This document shows positions 10,104 to 21,200 of a DNA stretch of 32,072 nt, one piece after another. Source of the DNA: Reticulitermes lucifugus (lineage: Eukaryota; Arthropoda; Insecta; Blattodea; Rhinotermitidae); assembly GCA_026260175.1 (NCBI GenBank), contig JAKCWW010006156.1, forward strand, positions 1,499 through 33,570. Direction: 5' to 3'. The notes below the pieces were generated by a model. It made no database searches. It had not been told where the DNA came from and saw nothing but the letters and a program-made list of their open reading frames with translations. Position 1 is the stretch's first letter. Each line of letters starts with the position of its first letter. Both the position numbers and the translations under genes were made by a program.

Positions 10104-12008
10104 TGCTGGGATAAACTGAAATCTGTCATCGTGTGATAAAGTTTTATCATTTTAGAGTGTGTTTAGTCATTTACGTTCACTTTATAGCTTAAGTGAAGGG
10201 CTTAGCCTCAGTTCAAACAAAATAAGACGGCTTATTTTTCATTTTTTCCTGAAGTGGATGCCACTATATGCTTCCTAACCCACAGCAAAATGGGATGGAC
10301 AGTCAAAATAATCATATTATAACCACGGCCTTTGGCCATTTTATACGTTAAAAGAACATTCTGGAGGATTTAAAGTCCCCTTTATTTTAATTACTGTAGC
10401 TTATATAGGCGTTGTTTAATTAGACAGCTGCGTGGTAATAAGATTTAATAGGATTATCTCTTTATCCTTCCACAAGATTTTTATACAAAGTGATTTTAAA
10501 TTTTCACGAAGGATTCTAGATTGGAATCCAGCCGGGGCAACGATGACAAACCGGGAAATTTCATGTCTCACCTAAAAGGAACATCTGATTTGCTTATTTA
10601 TAAATATGTAAATTTCAGTTATATGTAATCAACTTGCATTTTAAAGATCAGTCGGTAATTAAATTTGTGCTTTTGTTAATTTCCTAAGCTTTGCGTTAAG
10701 GATCCGTTAGGCAGTGGCTCATAACCCCTACACTCCACAACAGTGTTTAAAACCACGCCCCTACAATGCTTGAACTACCGACCTACTTGCTCCTTCATGA
10801 ACAGCTGCACATGTTGTAACTACATCAGTGTTAGTAATAAATCCAATAAACATTTTTCAGTTTGAACGAAACTTACTTAAAATAAAACGCTGCCTTCTCG
10901 TGCACTTTTTATGATCATGAGATGCCTCGAGACAGTAGTGTGGGGTACACAGTGCAATTAGTCTGCAGGTGAGCTACTGTTAAAGAGGATCATGTCATTA
11001 TCACGGTTCTGCAAGAAGCATCATTGCTGATAGCAGCCATGCTTGAGGCAGACGCATGCAAGTCCCTCTACGCTTCCTCCCTAGGATTTTAACTCTCTTC
11101 ACGCAGCTACAAGAATAGTCAATGATGGGAAGGAAATAGTCACATATATGAACAATTCTGCAGATCTGCGTTATCATGATGATATTCTTGAACTGGCGAA
11201 AGAAGATAATCACCTTTCTACAGCAGTGTCAAGATAATTTAATAAGACACTCCAAAATTCAGTTGAAAAATTGAAGATGCTGAGAAATCAACACAAACAA
11301 TTAAATGTTAAAAATATAATTTGAATTTCCGACAGCAGTACGATCGATATTGTGACCATTATTCCAACGCCAAACATGCGTTGTTACTATATAAATGTAT
11401 AACTTTATATACCTTTGTAATAATGAGTTGATATTCGTGAACGGATCTACCTAAACTACTATGCAAAGCTTTATGGAGTGTTTGTATTTTAAGACAATAA
11501 TAAAAGAACAGATTTCGTTATATTGCAAAAACATGATCAGTAACCAAGGACTCCATTATGCAAATTAAACATTCTTCAGATATTATGGATTGTACATTCA
11601 CTAGATTAAGTGCAGAGTCCAAAACACTTCGACTGGTGATAAAGTAACCCACTGATCTACTGTTTTCATGTAGTCTGTTATAACTCAGTTTCAGTACTTA
11701 CACATACCCGTATTATAAAAGTCAGACACAACACGTGAATACGCAAATCAGCAAATTACAAGTTTATTAACAAAACTGATCAGTTATAGATTAATTTTCT
11801 TCCCTAAATTACGTGTGTCACAAAATATTTTCACTGCAGTAAGCTGTATCATGAGTATGAGTACGAGTATGAGTAAATAACTGGTCCAGCCCTTGAGGTC
11901 CCGATGCATGTAAGCCGTTAACAGGTCCTTTGTGCCTCTTAACTAAAGTCCATACTACAACTAAACAACTAAAGACATACGTACATATAACAACATTATA
12001 TATACCTA
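10104..12008. other. Unannotated spacer
   Basis: No supported gene. Minor items are a palindrome TGATAAAGTTTTATCA (about 10135-10150) and a short GAGTAY run at about 11852-11876. The open frames at 11001-11213 and 11818-12081 look like chance; the second runs into the Tigger left end. Confidence 0.45.
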
Positions 12009-12944
12009 CTGTAGATCCTCGAATTAACGGAGCTCTTTCGTATGGGTTTCGGAAATAACGGACGAAATCTGTTGGTTCCAAAATTTTCGTCCGCAGTGGG
12101 AATATGTGAAATCAGCAGTCTTGACTGTTAATTAGCGAAACGGCCGCTAAATGGCGGAACAGAACTAGCGTTCAGTCTTTGCTAACACTCCGGTGGAAGT
12201 GGTAGTGTATTGTTCTTTTCATAACATGGATGGTGGATTTATTACATTTATCTCAAATTTATTAAATTCCAATTAACGATGGCTTCCAGACGAAGTGATA
12301 GTACTAACGTGACCGTTATGTACAGTATTATGTGCATGCAGTACTGTATTACTCTTTGACAAATTTTTATGCTATACACACTCACATTCACACATACAGT
12401 AATTCCGGGAGAGTTACCGCGCCGGGAGACACGCCCCATTTTTTTTAGTTTGGTGGGTTCTGACAATACTCGGCAGATCGCAGCACATGTGCTTATTCAT
12501 TGAATGCAGAGAGGTGTTGGGAGTGAACGTAGCGAATACCGGCGCTGTTTTACGAGACTTATGACTGATTTCATGCGGTGAGGTTATTAATTTCATGCTC
12601 GACCCTTTTACTAGTGTTCATGAAATGTATCTTAATTAGTTCCAGTCGAAGTACCTATGCAATCACGATACATTAGAGGTTTCCGGTGTTGTTGACCTTA
12701 CCTTCACATCATGTAGCCGCCATGTTCTTCATTCCGTTCGGCAAGTGGAACCGGGGATGCAGCTTGTCTCCCTAACAACAAGGACAGACACCGCAAAAAA
12801 TTAAGGGAGAGATGCCGTACTTAAACAATTTCAATTCGGTTTGGAAACATCGTGCATATACATTATACGAGTACTAAAAACTATCTGTTCTATTGCTCTG
12901 TCATCATACTCCCAGCGTCTGATGTGTACATGAAGGGGAAGTAG

Positions 12945-13976
12945 TCGTACATTTGCACCAACTTATTCATCAAGTGGTTTACACAGCATTTCCTCAAAAC
13001 AACACTTCAGGGAAGGTCGTTCTACTTTTAGATGGTCTCAGAGCTCATTGTAGCTCCCCTTGACTGCTTCAGGTTGCTGTTGAAAATAACGTGACTATCA
13101 TTTGTCTACTGAGTCACTGTACGCATGCCTTACAGCCTTTGGATATTTGCTTTTGTGGGTCTTTAAAGAGTCATTTTAAAATCGCAGCCGCAGCTTTGAT
13201 GAAGCAGAATTCACAAAGGAAAATCACTCGATATCACATGGCGCGCCTCATCGGGTTTGCTTGGAATAAAGCTACTTCCATGGGTGTAGATGTAAGTGCA
13301 GTTGAGTCAACGGGTATTTATCCTTTGAGGCGCAACACAGTGCCTGCATATTTCTTCTCCATTTCTGATACCAGTGATAATGTAACTTTTATGGAAACAG
13401 CACCTCCAGATATGGATCCGAATTGTGTAGCCTCTAATTCAAGAACCAACTCTAAAAATGTGTTACCTATCCCAGCAGGACCTTCATTACGTACCCGGAA
13501 TACTGCACTGCCTTCTAACACTTCCCCTGAAGAAGTTACTCCTTCCAGACTTCTGAAGATCTGTCCAGTATCGAAAATACCGAGGAAATATTCAATTTCA
13601 GAAAAGCAACTCCTTTGTTTCCAACGAAGAAACTAATAATACCGAGGAAAAGCAAAGGAATCAAGAAGGAAATATAGTCAAAGAGCAGAGGAAAATCGAA
13701 AGTGTAAACAGTCCCAATACGTCAGGTCTACAAGGTCAGAAAATTCAGAAAAAGAACTCATTAAAACAGGTATTCATTAATCAAGAGACATCTGAAGATT
13801 CTGACACGAAATGCTGTGCGTGCTGGGAAAACTACTTGCAAACAACTAAGGAAGATGAATGGATCGAATGTAAGAGCTGCAGAAACTGGCTGCATGAGTT
13901 CTGTTCTCCATACAAAGACAAATGCTTCGACTGCGGTAGAGGAGAGGAAAACAGCAAGATGCAAAAGAGGATGTAG
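12945..13976 (+). pseudogene. pogo/Tigger-like DDE transposase with C-terminal PHD-like zinc finger, inactivated
   Basis: In its active form this enzyme would cut and paste its own element between TIRs. Reading along: FIKWFTQHFL (12966-12995) in one frame; after a frameshift, VVLLLDGLRAHC around the second catalytic Asp (codon 13031); an in-frame TGA at 13061; then AVENNVTIICLLSHCTHALQ and LDICFCGSLKSHF (13076-13175), the conserved HTLQPLD-like block of DDE_1 transposases. GIYPLRRNTVPAYFF (13312-13356) follows, matching the G-x-YPLN block of the family. A second frameshift near 13590 leads to an open frame ending at 13976. That frame carries a Cys/His cluster at 13812-13934 (C-x2-C, C-x2-C, H-x2-C, C-x2-C with W and LHEFC), the spacing of a PHD finger. 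The two frameshifts and one stop mean it cannot be made intact. The third acidic residue cannot be placed with certainty. Confidence 0.85.
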
Positions 13977-14143
13977 AACATTTCGTTCACTACACCTTAG
14001 ACTTTTCAGTCCAATGGGTTGAAACATTGTGTATTTTTTATATATTTTCTATTTCAATGTTGATATTGCTTCTTTACTTTGAATAAGTTCAACAGTTTTA
14101 ATTTAATTAATGTGCACCTCGCATTCACAGGATATTTTCAAAG

Positions 14144-14220
14144 AGCGGCATCTCTACCTACACAGCGGCATCTATCCCTGCCAAAAAGCGGCGTCTCTAC
14201 CGGCATGTCCGGGAGAGACG
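14144..14220 (+). repeat. Degenerate subterminal repeats inside the Tigger element
   Basis: AGCGGCATCTCTACC (14144-14158), AGCGGCATCTATCCC (14164-14178) and AGCGGCGTCTCTACC (14187-14201) are direct repeats spaced 20 and 23 bp apart, followed by the inverted partial GGGAGAGACG (14211-14220). A further inverted match, GGGAGAGATGCCG, lies on the other side of the transposase at 12805-12817. Such subterminal repeats often bind transposase; that role is inferred. Confidence 0.6.
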
Positions 14221-14482
14221 CAGCAGATAACGTTTTTCGTCTCCCTGTACACAGAGACTTTCACTTCTGCAGATATTTTGCACACAACTTAGTTAAGTAG
14301 AAACCTTAAATATAATATCTGTAAATTTTCAGCCGTTTTCACGATTTTCGGATTGAATTACAGCAAAAGTTGCAAAAAGTGTCGCGTCTTTCCCGGAATT
14401 ACCATAATTCGGATGTACCGGACAATCGGCATTATCGGACCACCAACTCCCTCTATTAGTCCGCACATTCGATGGTCTACAG

Positions 14483-15378
14483 TATTACAATGCACCCACC
14501 TCGCTGTGCATTAACACACAATCAAATCAGTTCTCTACTGAAATTACTGCGAAGTTTCATTCCGAACGGGTCACACAAAACATTTCCTCACGAAGTTTAT
14601 CTCCTGCATTGCACAATACGTTAAAGACGTCGCTCTAATGGACTACAGATCCAGCACATCACCTTCAAAACTAAATTTAAAACGTGGGAATATAATAAAA
14701 ATCTACGTTACACAGATAAATTGTTCTTAGGCGACTACCACTCCAAGTGGTATTACTGCAGTAATTTGCAGTAACTACACATTCTACGACTCTGTGCTGC
14801 AACATAAAGCTGTTCTTTCTTGCTCTTCTCTAGCGGTAATCCAGCCTCATCGACATATTTATTTCCAAGCACTCACGTTCAGTGTAATGACTACAGACGT
14901 TTGCAATTGCGCACAGATCAATGGCCTATCATTCTATATGTAATTATTTTATCTACTAGAGTGTGTCCCTCATATAAAAATACTTATGTTTACATATAAA
15001 GCACGTCGAGTAACTGGCGTCATATGTACAGTGAACTGTTACTATAACAAGTGGGGTACGTTTTTGCACATTTCACTACTATATTGTAATAAGTATTACA
15101 GGAATACTTTTAAACGAAATTGAAGTTACATTTGTTGATTCATTCTTAGACTATTTAATGGCGCTGTTGCAACATCAGATGTATCCCCATACCGGGAATT
15201 GGATGAAGACAATGGACAGTGAACAGTGAACAGGTTAATGTTTGGGATGAGACGATTTTGATCACCCTGAAGTTACACTACTATCGTCAGTTTCTGTACT
15301 TCCGTGGAGAGAAAGAGGAAAATTAAGGGGCATCAATCACGACAGCCGGTTTTCTGACCGAGAACCATTCCGCGCTTC
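14483..15378. other. Unannotated spacer
   Basis: No gene or recognised element. The only open frames are short. Confidence 0.45.
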
Positions 15379-15655
15379 ATTTAGCGATGCTGTCAACATC
15401 TACGACGGCAGTATTCTACTAGCGTCGATTGTAGATGAATGCGCATGTGGAAGAATATGGAGCATCAGCGAAATGATACTGAGAGGGTGAAAAGTTAAAT
15501 ACTTACAAGAAAACCACTTGAAGTGCCACTTTGTCCACCAACGTTCTCCATATAGACTGCCCCGGCGTCAAGCCCATAAGAAACCGGCGACCGACAGCCT
15601 AAGCCGTGGCCCGGCCTCACCGAACTTCCAATCCGGGGCCTTGAAAGTGCGAAGA
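15379..15655 (-). repeat. tRNA-derived SINE (family 2), copy B
   Basis: The minus strand shows GGCTTAGGCTGTCGGTCGCCGG (A-box side, about 15606-15585). The body has CGTTGGTGGACAAAGTGG (about 15544-15527), GGTTTTCTTG, CTCAGTATCATTTCGC and, at the far end, GACAGCATCGCTAAATG. These align in order with copy A (8195-8440). The 134-codon minus frame across it is not a gene. Confidence 0.75.
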
Positions 15656-16180
15656 AAAAGTGACTAACCATAACGGCACAACGCTTGAAGAACAGGGGAC
15701 AAATATTAATACAGAACTCAATACATAATCTATAGGCTATATTGCGTAGCAACGTCGGAGTTTCATTCAACATCTTCTGATTAAACGTTCGTTTTAACGT
15801 ACGTGATTTCAGGGTCCGATTTAAAGTACTTTTCTCACAACTTAACTTACACATGCTGTGTCGCTTCATGTATGGCAGAATATACATGACTGGTCGCAAT
15901 TAGGACAAAGCACCCCCGCACATCCCTCCAGAACAGGATACGCTGTTGCAAGAATGTGTGGATGCCCGGCCCGTCTGTTCCGGACGTTGGCAGTACTTCA
16001 CGCTTTCCACTGAGGCAAAGACGCCCTATCTAATTGCCTCTTCCTATATTCGTGAAGTATGAGATTCGACAGTCTGAACTGTCTTCATATGACGAGTGAG
16101 ATTGATTTATGTAACGACGCTTCTTTAGCTATGCAGGTTACAGAGGCCTAACGTCCAAACAGGACGATTTTTAATGGCAA
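15656..16180. other. Unannotated spacer
   Basis: Nothing recognised. The first bases may still belong to the SINE head. Confidence 0.4.
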
Positions 16181-16372
16181 TGGAATCTGATGTGGCCCTG
16201 GAGTATTATGCTAAAATTACGTTTTTGAGGATAAACTGAGTAAACCCACAAAGTACCTAATAATATCCGTTTTCCGGACGGAGATTCGAATGCAGAACAT
16301 GCCGGATAGGAAGCAATACCGTAAACCCCCGACTGCATCAATGTCACCACGTTGAAGGTTTCTCGCACTCTC
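16181..16372 (-). repeat. Possible tRNA-derived SINE (family 4)
   Basis: The minus strand has an A-box-like CGTGGTGACATTGATGCAG (about 16352-16334) and a B-box-like GCATTCGAATCTCCGTCCGG (about 16294-16275). A body with TGTGGGTTTACTCAGTTTAT follows (about 16245-16226), resembling the GTGGGTTTTCTCGG-type body of some insect SINEs. It is a single copy here, so the call is tentative. Confidence 0.45.
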
Positions 16373-16924
16373 CTTCAGTCGTCTGAGGCAGATTCAGTGA
16401 TGTGCAGCTTTCTGCTTAACTATTTACAGTTGACTGTTCGTGATCATCATCCCGTCTTACTCGGCACTAAAAAATGTAATAATATGTCAATGAGATATAA
16501 CGACATGTAAATAAACTATGAATAGAAACAACAATTACTGCAGAAGTCCGAGAATTCACATGAATTTAACTTCAGTTTGTAATCGTATATACTCACGACG
16601 ATCTGCTTAGGCACATAAATATTGCGCATTTTGACACCACAGAAAATATGCAGGCACTGTAATATTCATGCACACAGACGTTCTTAAAATTTTGCCACTT
16701 ATAATACTAAAAAATGTTAAACTATCAAGCTTGTGGAAGCCTGATCGATCTGACCACAGCTCCCTCACAAAACTGAGACAATGTTCACAACGCCACTAAA
16801 AAAACTGAACATCAGCAGTACAAATCGTATTTCACAGAACATGAATCTTACTATAATGCAGAACAATACTGAAATTCAAAAAGCATACTGACTCTGTACG
16901 GTAGGCTTCTTCAGGGACTGAGAG
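16373..16924. other. Unannotated spacer
   Basis: No gene or recognised element. Confidence 0.45.
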
Positions 16925-17620
16925 ACTGCCAGCTAGTCAAGAAAGTCGATGCATTTTGTGGAACCGCAATGCACATGACCGTCTTCACTTCTTCCTATCC
17001 CGAGCCACATGAATCCTCTACGCCCATTGCTATCCTATTTTAAGGGCTATTTAAACCTTTAAGATCTGGTGGTTATTATATATATACCGGTATTTTGCAC
17101 GCACAATGTGTTTGTATTTACACTCGATTCGTAAAATAAACTGCGGTAGTTTCAGCATAGGCTACAATATTTACCGACTGAGCTTTCTCATGGAAACGCA
17201 ATATGTTTTCTGCAAAGTACGAACTGAATCTTATACACAAGGCAGATTAATTTTAGTTTTCAAGGTGTCAACATTTTCTCCCATCCAAGCATGGATTCTC
17301 CAATTAGTCGCTTTCTTTCAGGTTCCCTCATCAAAGCCCTGTCTTCGTTTCTTCTCCCCCATACGTGCCCCATGCTTCGCCAATCTGTTCCTCCTTGACC
17401 TAATCCCCCGTAAAATACTTGGTGAAAAAGACAGATGATGAAGATCATTGTTATGCAATTTTTTCCATCCTCCTGTTATATTCCCCCTCTTTAGCCCAAA
17501 CAATTTCTTCATAAACCTGTATCGAACAACCTCATGGCTGATTATGAACTGTCGAACCCTTTCAAAGGTCCCGGGGCGATTGCGAATGGTTTGATAGGCA
17601 TTTTCAGTTTCCATTTTCAA
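16925..17620 (-). mobile_element. LINE 3' fragment, degraded
   Basis: This is the same protein region as the fragment at 1420-2235. The minus frame (17620-17318) contains FMKKLFGLKRGNITGGWKKL, HNNDLHHL and, near its 3' side, RSRRNRLAKHGARMGEKK. The last piece corresponds to the SRRMRWAGHITRMG block of the other copy. The DNA at about 16925-17035 (CAGCTAGTCAAGAAA on plus) matches the 3' end region of the first fragment (TCAGTTAGTCAAGAAA at 1468-1483). A gap and frameshifts lie between. The 5' catalytic part of the reverse transcriptase is missing. Confidence 0.75.
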
Positions 17621-18789
17621 TTAGGGCTAAATACACTAGGGTATTTAAGTGTCCCCACAGACCAAAATCTAAAACGACTGAGGCCGGTCGAACGTGAGGG
17701 CTGTACCTCGAAAACTAGTGTTTTCGGTCAAACATTGAGACCCTTTTCCTTGTTTTGGTGTGGTTAAATCACTCCTGAAATTTGTCTAAGGATTTTAAAT
17801 ACACCCTGTATATATAAAGTCGAAGCAATACTTGTTACTGTGAAGTCATGAACAGAATGTAAACATTTTCTATTTTCGTCGAAGTTTTCATTTATAAAAG
17901 GCACAAAATTAAACCAAACACATTCTATAACATGCAGGCTGAGAAATCGTCGTTACATAAATTAAAGCATATAGAAAATAGTAAATTACAGCTGTATTTT
18001 AAATGTCTTTTAAGTGACAATTCCTGCAAGTGTTGATATAAACCTGTCACACTACATTCAGTAGAGATCTGGAACACACAGACGAATTGAGGCATGTAAC
18101 TTCAAAATAATGACACAGTCATCAAGCCAGCAGTTCGTTTATTGAACAATTACGATGATGTACTTTTAAATCATCTGTATTTCAATTTTGCTACGTACCT
18201 TCCTTTCAAAATGTAATCTGATCCAATACAAACTAGTAGCCTAAAAAGTGCTCCGAATTTATTCGATGTAATACACAATGAAATGCTATTTAACTTTGAT
18301 ATTAAATACTTGGGACGTCAGAATGTGTATTCAGAGATTTCAACTGCAGTGTATATTTGATGAATTAGTTAATTTATCTAGCAGCCAATTAATCACTCGT
18401 GCTCTTATCTCTCCTGAATATTGTCACAGATTTCCGTCAATTAAAACATCAGAGCAGCAATGTAAATGTCTGATGTGTAGCACGGTGTTCAATCAAATAC
18501 AAGCACAATCGCTACACGTCAACGTTACAAAAAAGTCAATAGAAAACAACGAATTAATTTTCGACCTAAATTATTACTGAACTGTCTATATTATTTTCAT
18601 GTTGTAAATAATAAAAGTACACTTTAAGCATTAATGTGCCTTTTCTAAATTCACATATACGTCGAGTAGCTGTTAGTAATTAATACACGACTATTATATT
18701 CCTCAGTTTATAAGTATGGCACCTGTCAAACTTCATTCTGATTAAAATAATTAGTCACGACCTGCTACAGGATAAAGAGGGAGAAATGT
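17621..18789. other. Unannotated spacer with a possible element end
   Basis: No gene supported. The 100-codon plus frame at 18278-18580 has no motif I know. Around 17800-17818 the sequence AATACACCCTGTATATATA resembles the ACACCCTGTATA end of several insect transposons, but no partner end was found. Confidence 0.35.
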
Positions 18790-18814
18790 CATTAACTCAA
18801 TGGAGTTGAGGCCA

Positions 18815-19110
18815 TTACGAGTAGCTCAGCTAGTCAAGTATAGAACCCAAAATTTTATTGACGTGTTCACAAGAACCCACTTCTGGTCTCTGTCCTAAGC
18901 CAGATGAATCAAACCCATCCCTCCCATTTTATTATCCTTTCAGTATAGGATACACCAAATAACTGGAGTTTGACTCCCAGCAGGGGAAGAATCTTTCTCT
19001 TTTACACAGCGTCCTGAGAGGCTGTACGGCCCACCCAGTCTCATCCCTCTGTCTCTACGGTCAAGCGGTGTGCACCTTGTCTAGTGAAGTAACTATTAAG
19101 ACAGAACTAC
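18815..19110 (+). repeat. Possible tRNA-derived SINE, interrupted
   Basis: An A-box-like GTAGCTCAGCTAGTCAAG (about 18821-18838) and a B-box-like GGAGTTTGACTCCCAGC (18964-18980) are present in the right order but about 140 bp apart. An insertion between them or a chance match is possible. Confidence 0.33.
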
Positions 19111-20441
19111 TTGCACTCACATAGTCTTCACGTTGTGGTGCTGAAACAAGCACGGAGAAAAATCTACCGTTATTTTTCCTCTACGCCTAGATCTCCGAAG
19201 TGACTTTGTTCTTCAGGTTTCTGCAAAGTTCTCTGCCATGCGCGCTACACTGCCTCGCCCGTATCATCTTCCTTAAACTGACAACCCTAGTAATATTTTG
19301 TGGGGAGCAGGTACGTTATAAGTACGCCCAGCTCTTCTTTTACGCCCTAGTTGCGTTCCTGAAAAAGTGCGCGTAAACAGAAAAGGCGTCGATCAGAAAT
19401 TATATTCCTATCAAGAAATAACGGGCGTGATAGAAAGCAGCCAGCCAAAGGGCGTTAAAACAAAAATGAGGAAGCGTTAATTAAGAAGTGCTGTAAATTG
19501 GCAAGGGGCGTTAAAGAGAAAAAGCGCAAAACAAACGAGCAGACACAAGGGCTTGGTGTAATTATACGTCTACAGACAGATAGAATAACGTCTGGCTTTT
19601 GGTACAATACTCGAATAAAGGTTTGTAAACCCTTCGTATCATCAGAAACGCTCACTGTCATAGTTTACTATTCTTGTAAAAAGAGTTTATGTGTGACTCG
19701 TCGAAGAATGAGATGTCAAGAAAGCCTGTTTGATAATAGTCGATTGCATGTTTTTGTCTAAGTTCAGGACTGTCCTGAGACAAAGGGAAGGTATCTGTGG
19801 CCTTTACAGCAGGATCCACATTCCTGGCAGAGTGTTCAGGTTTGCAGGCTATATCGGCGCTATAAATCAGAGGACGAAATCGTTGTAAGATCAGATAGAA
19901 GAAACCGATTGAGAACGAAGCACAGGAATGGAAAGGACTGCTGTTGGGTTGAAGGAGAAGAAATAAAAGACAGCGACTCCCTGAATGGCGTAGCGAAATA
20001 GAAACGTTGAGAAAATATCAAAGCGGCCGTGTTCCAGTGACCACACTTGCTAGCGTACATAGAACTTGAGGCAGAATGAAGCCTAGCGAGAAAGTTCGCT
20101 ACCGATTACTTTCTGAGATTCATTTCTAACAGTCACGATTTTTCTCAGAGAAGAAAACGAAATTACAGGACAAATGTTCTCTCTTTCTCCACAGTTGAAG
20201 TTTCTCCCATCCTACACGAGAAGACATCATCAGGCTCTCCCAAAATTTCAGTAGTATTTCTTTCCTCGACATAGCTGACTGGCGAAAATATCCGTAAAAT
20301 GCAAGGAACAGTGATCATCCTTAAACATCTGGATATCTTAACCTTTGTGTTCATTTGGTGAATAAACTTACAGAGGGACAAGACTCGAGTCGGGCTGCAG
20401 CGAATACAGGATCTTATAGAAGTAATCGACAGTTAAAGTTA
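19111..20441. other. Unannotated spacer with a possible non-autonomous DNA transposon piece
   Basis: At 19316-19510 there are several copies of GCGTTAAA/GGGCGTTAA-like words and a TACGCCC ... TTTTACGCCC ... GCGTTCCTGAAAAAG stretch. It resembles the repeat-rich end of a Tigger-like MITE, but no second terminal repeat is visible. The rest shows only chance-length open frames (for example 19498-19761 plus and 19860-20060 minus). Confidence 0.3.
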
Positions 20442-20470
20442 CCCTCTCTCTCTCTCACACACACACACAC
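20442..20470. repeat. (CT)n(CA)n microsatellite
   Basis: A run of CT dinucleotides passes directly into CA dinucleotides. Confidence 0.95.
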
Positions 20471-21200
20471 AATTGGATTAACATCATTACAAAGTCATTT
20501 ATATCCTTTTTCAGTTCCTATCTCTCACCTTTAATATCCATGAATGAATTCTTTGTCACGGCGAAGTACAAGCAAATGAGATTTTTCGTGCTATTTGTAA
20601 TTTCGTAAAAGTGAATTGCTCTACCGCATCTTTTATCTACGCCTCCTCTCCTATCTCTCCTATGTATAATTATAAAAAAATGCCCAAAGCCATTATTTCC
20701 GTAAAATTTACAGAACTGTGTAACACAGAAGCAAGATACGTAATCACAAACACACACGATACGTTCTCTTGTAATAAACAACACACTGTATTCATCAATT
20801 TGGAACCAAAGGCAATAGAAGAAATAAATAACAAAGGGAGCAATTAATAACAGAAGATAAAACAGAGACAATCTGATGTCAGTTTTTGACCAAATGGATG
20901 GTCAGAGCTTGCAGTCAATGCCCTAACAAAAATAATGGGAATTAGCTGGGTTGGGCAATATAATGCTCTCGAAATGTGACGTATTGACAATTCGCACGTT
21001 ATGGATTTATTATTACCACAAAAAGATATTAAGTGGCCGCGACAGTGGGACAGAAAGTATTTCTTGCCAAAACACTTGCACTGTTTTACAATATAGTACG
21101 AAGTCATGGCCAAGACAGCACTCACGCTTTGAAGGTCAAGTCACCTCAATTGCGAAAATCAATATGCATAACTAAAAAATTTTCAAGATTCTTCAACAAG
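20471..21200. other. Unannotated spacer
   Basis: Overlapping short frames on both strands (up to 117 codons on minus, 20871-20518) show no motif I recognise. Confidence 0.45.

Larger units (their letters stand above)
12009..14482 (+). mobile_element. pogo/Tigger-type DNA transposon with TIRs and TA duplication
   Basis: The left end reads TA then CTGTAGATCCTCGAAT (from 12009). The right end, read inward on the minus strand from 14482, is TA then CTGTAGACCATCGAAT. 18 of the first 24 bases match, and similarity of a looser kind continues inward (CGGA, ATAACGG / ATAATGCCG). A TA lies just outside each end (12007-12008 and 14483-14484), the target duplication expected of Tc1/mariner-pogo elements. 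Inside is the relic of a DDE_1 transposase with a PHD-like tail (12945-13976, plus strand). The length of about 2.47 kb fits an autonomous Tigger-like element. The N-terminal DNA-binding domain expected between about 12200 and 12940 is not recognisable, so that part is probably rearranged or replaced. Confidence 0.85.

Noticed and set aside
10505-10545. B-box-like GATTGGAATCCAGCCGGGG
   Set aside because: No A box at a suitable distance and no body shared with another copy.
13091-13636. 181-codon frame as a domesticated host gene
   Set aside because: It starts in mid-domain with GTG, has an in-frame stop upstream and a frameshift downstream, and lies between TIRs, so it is a transposase relic.
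20163-20381. Minus-strand motif CTGATGATG near 20235 as a hammerhead
   Set aside because: GAAAC follows at a distance, but there is no plausible stem II next to it and no complementary flanks.
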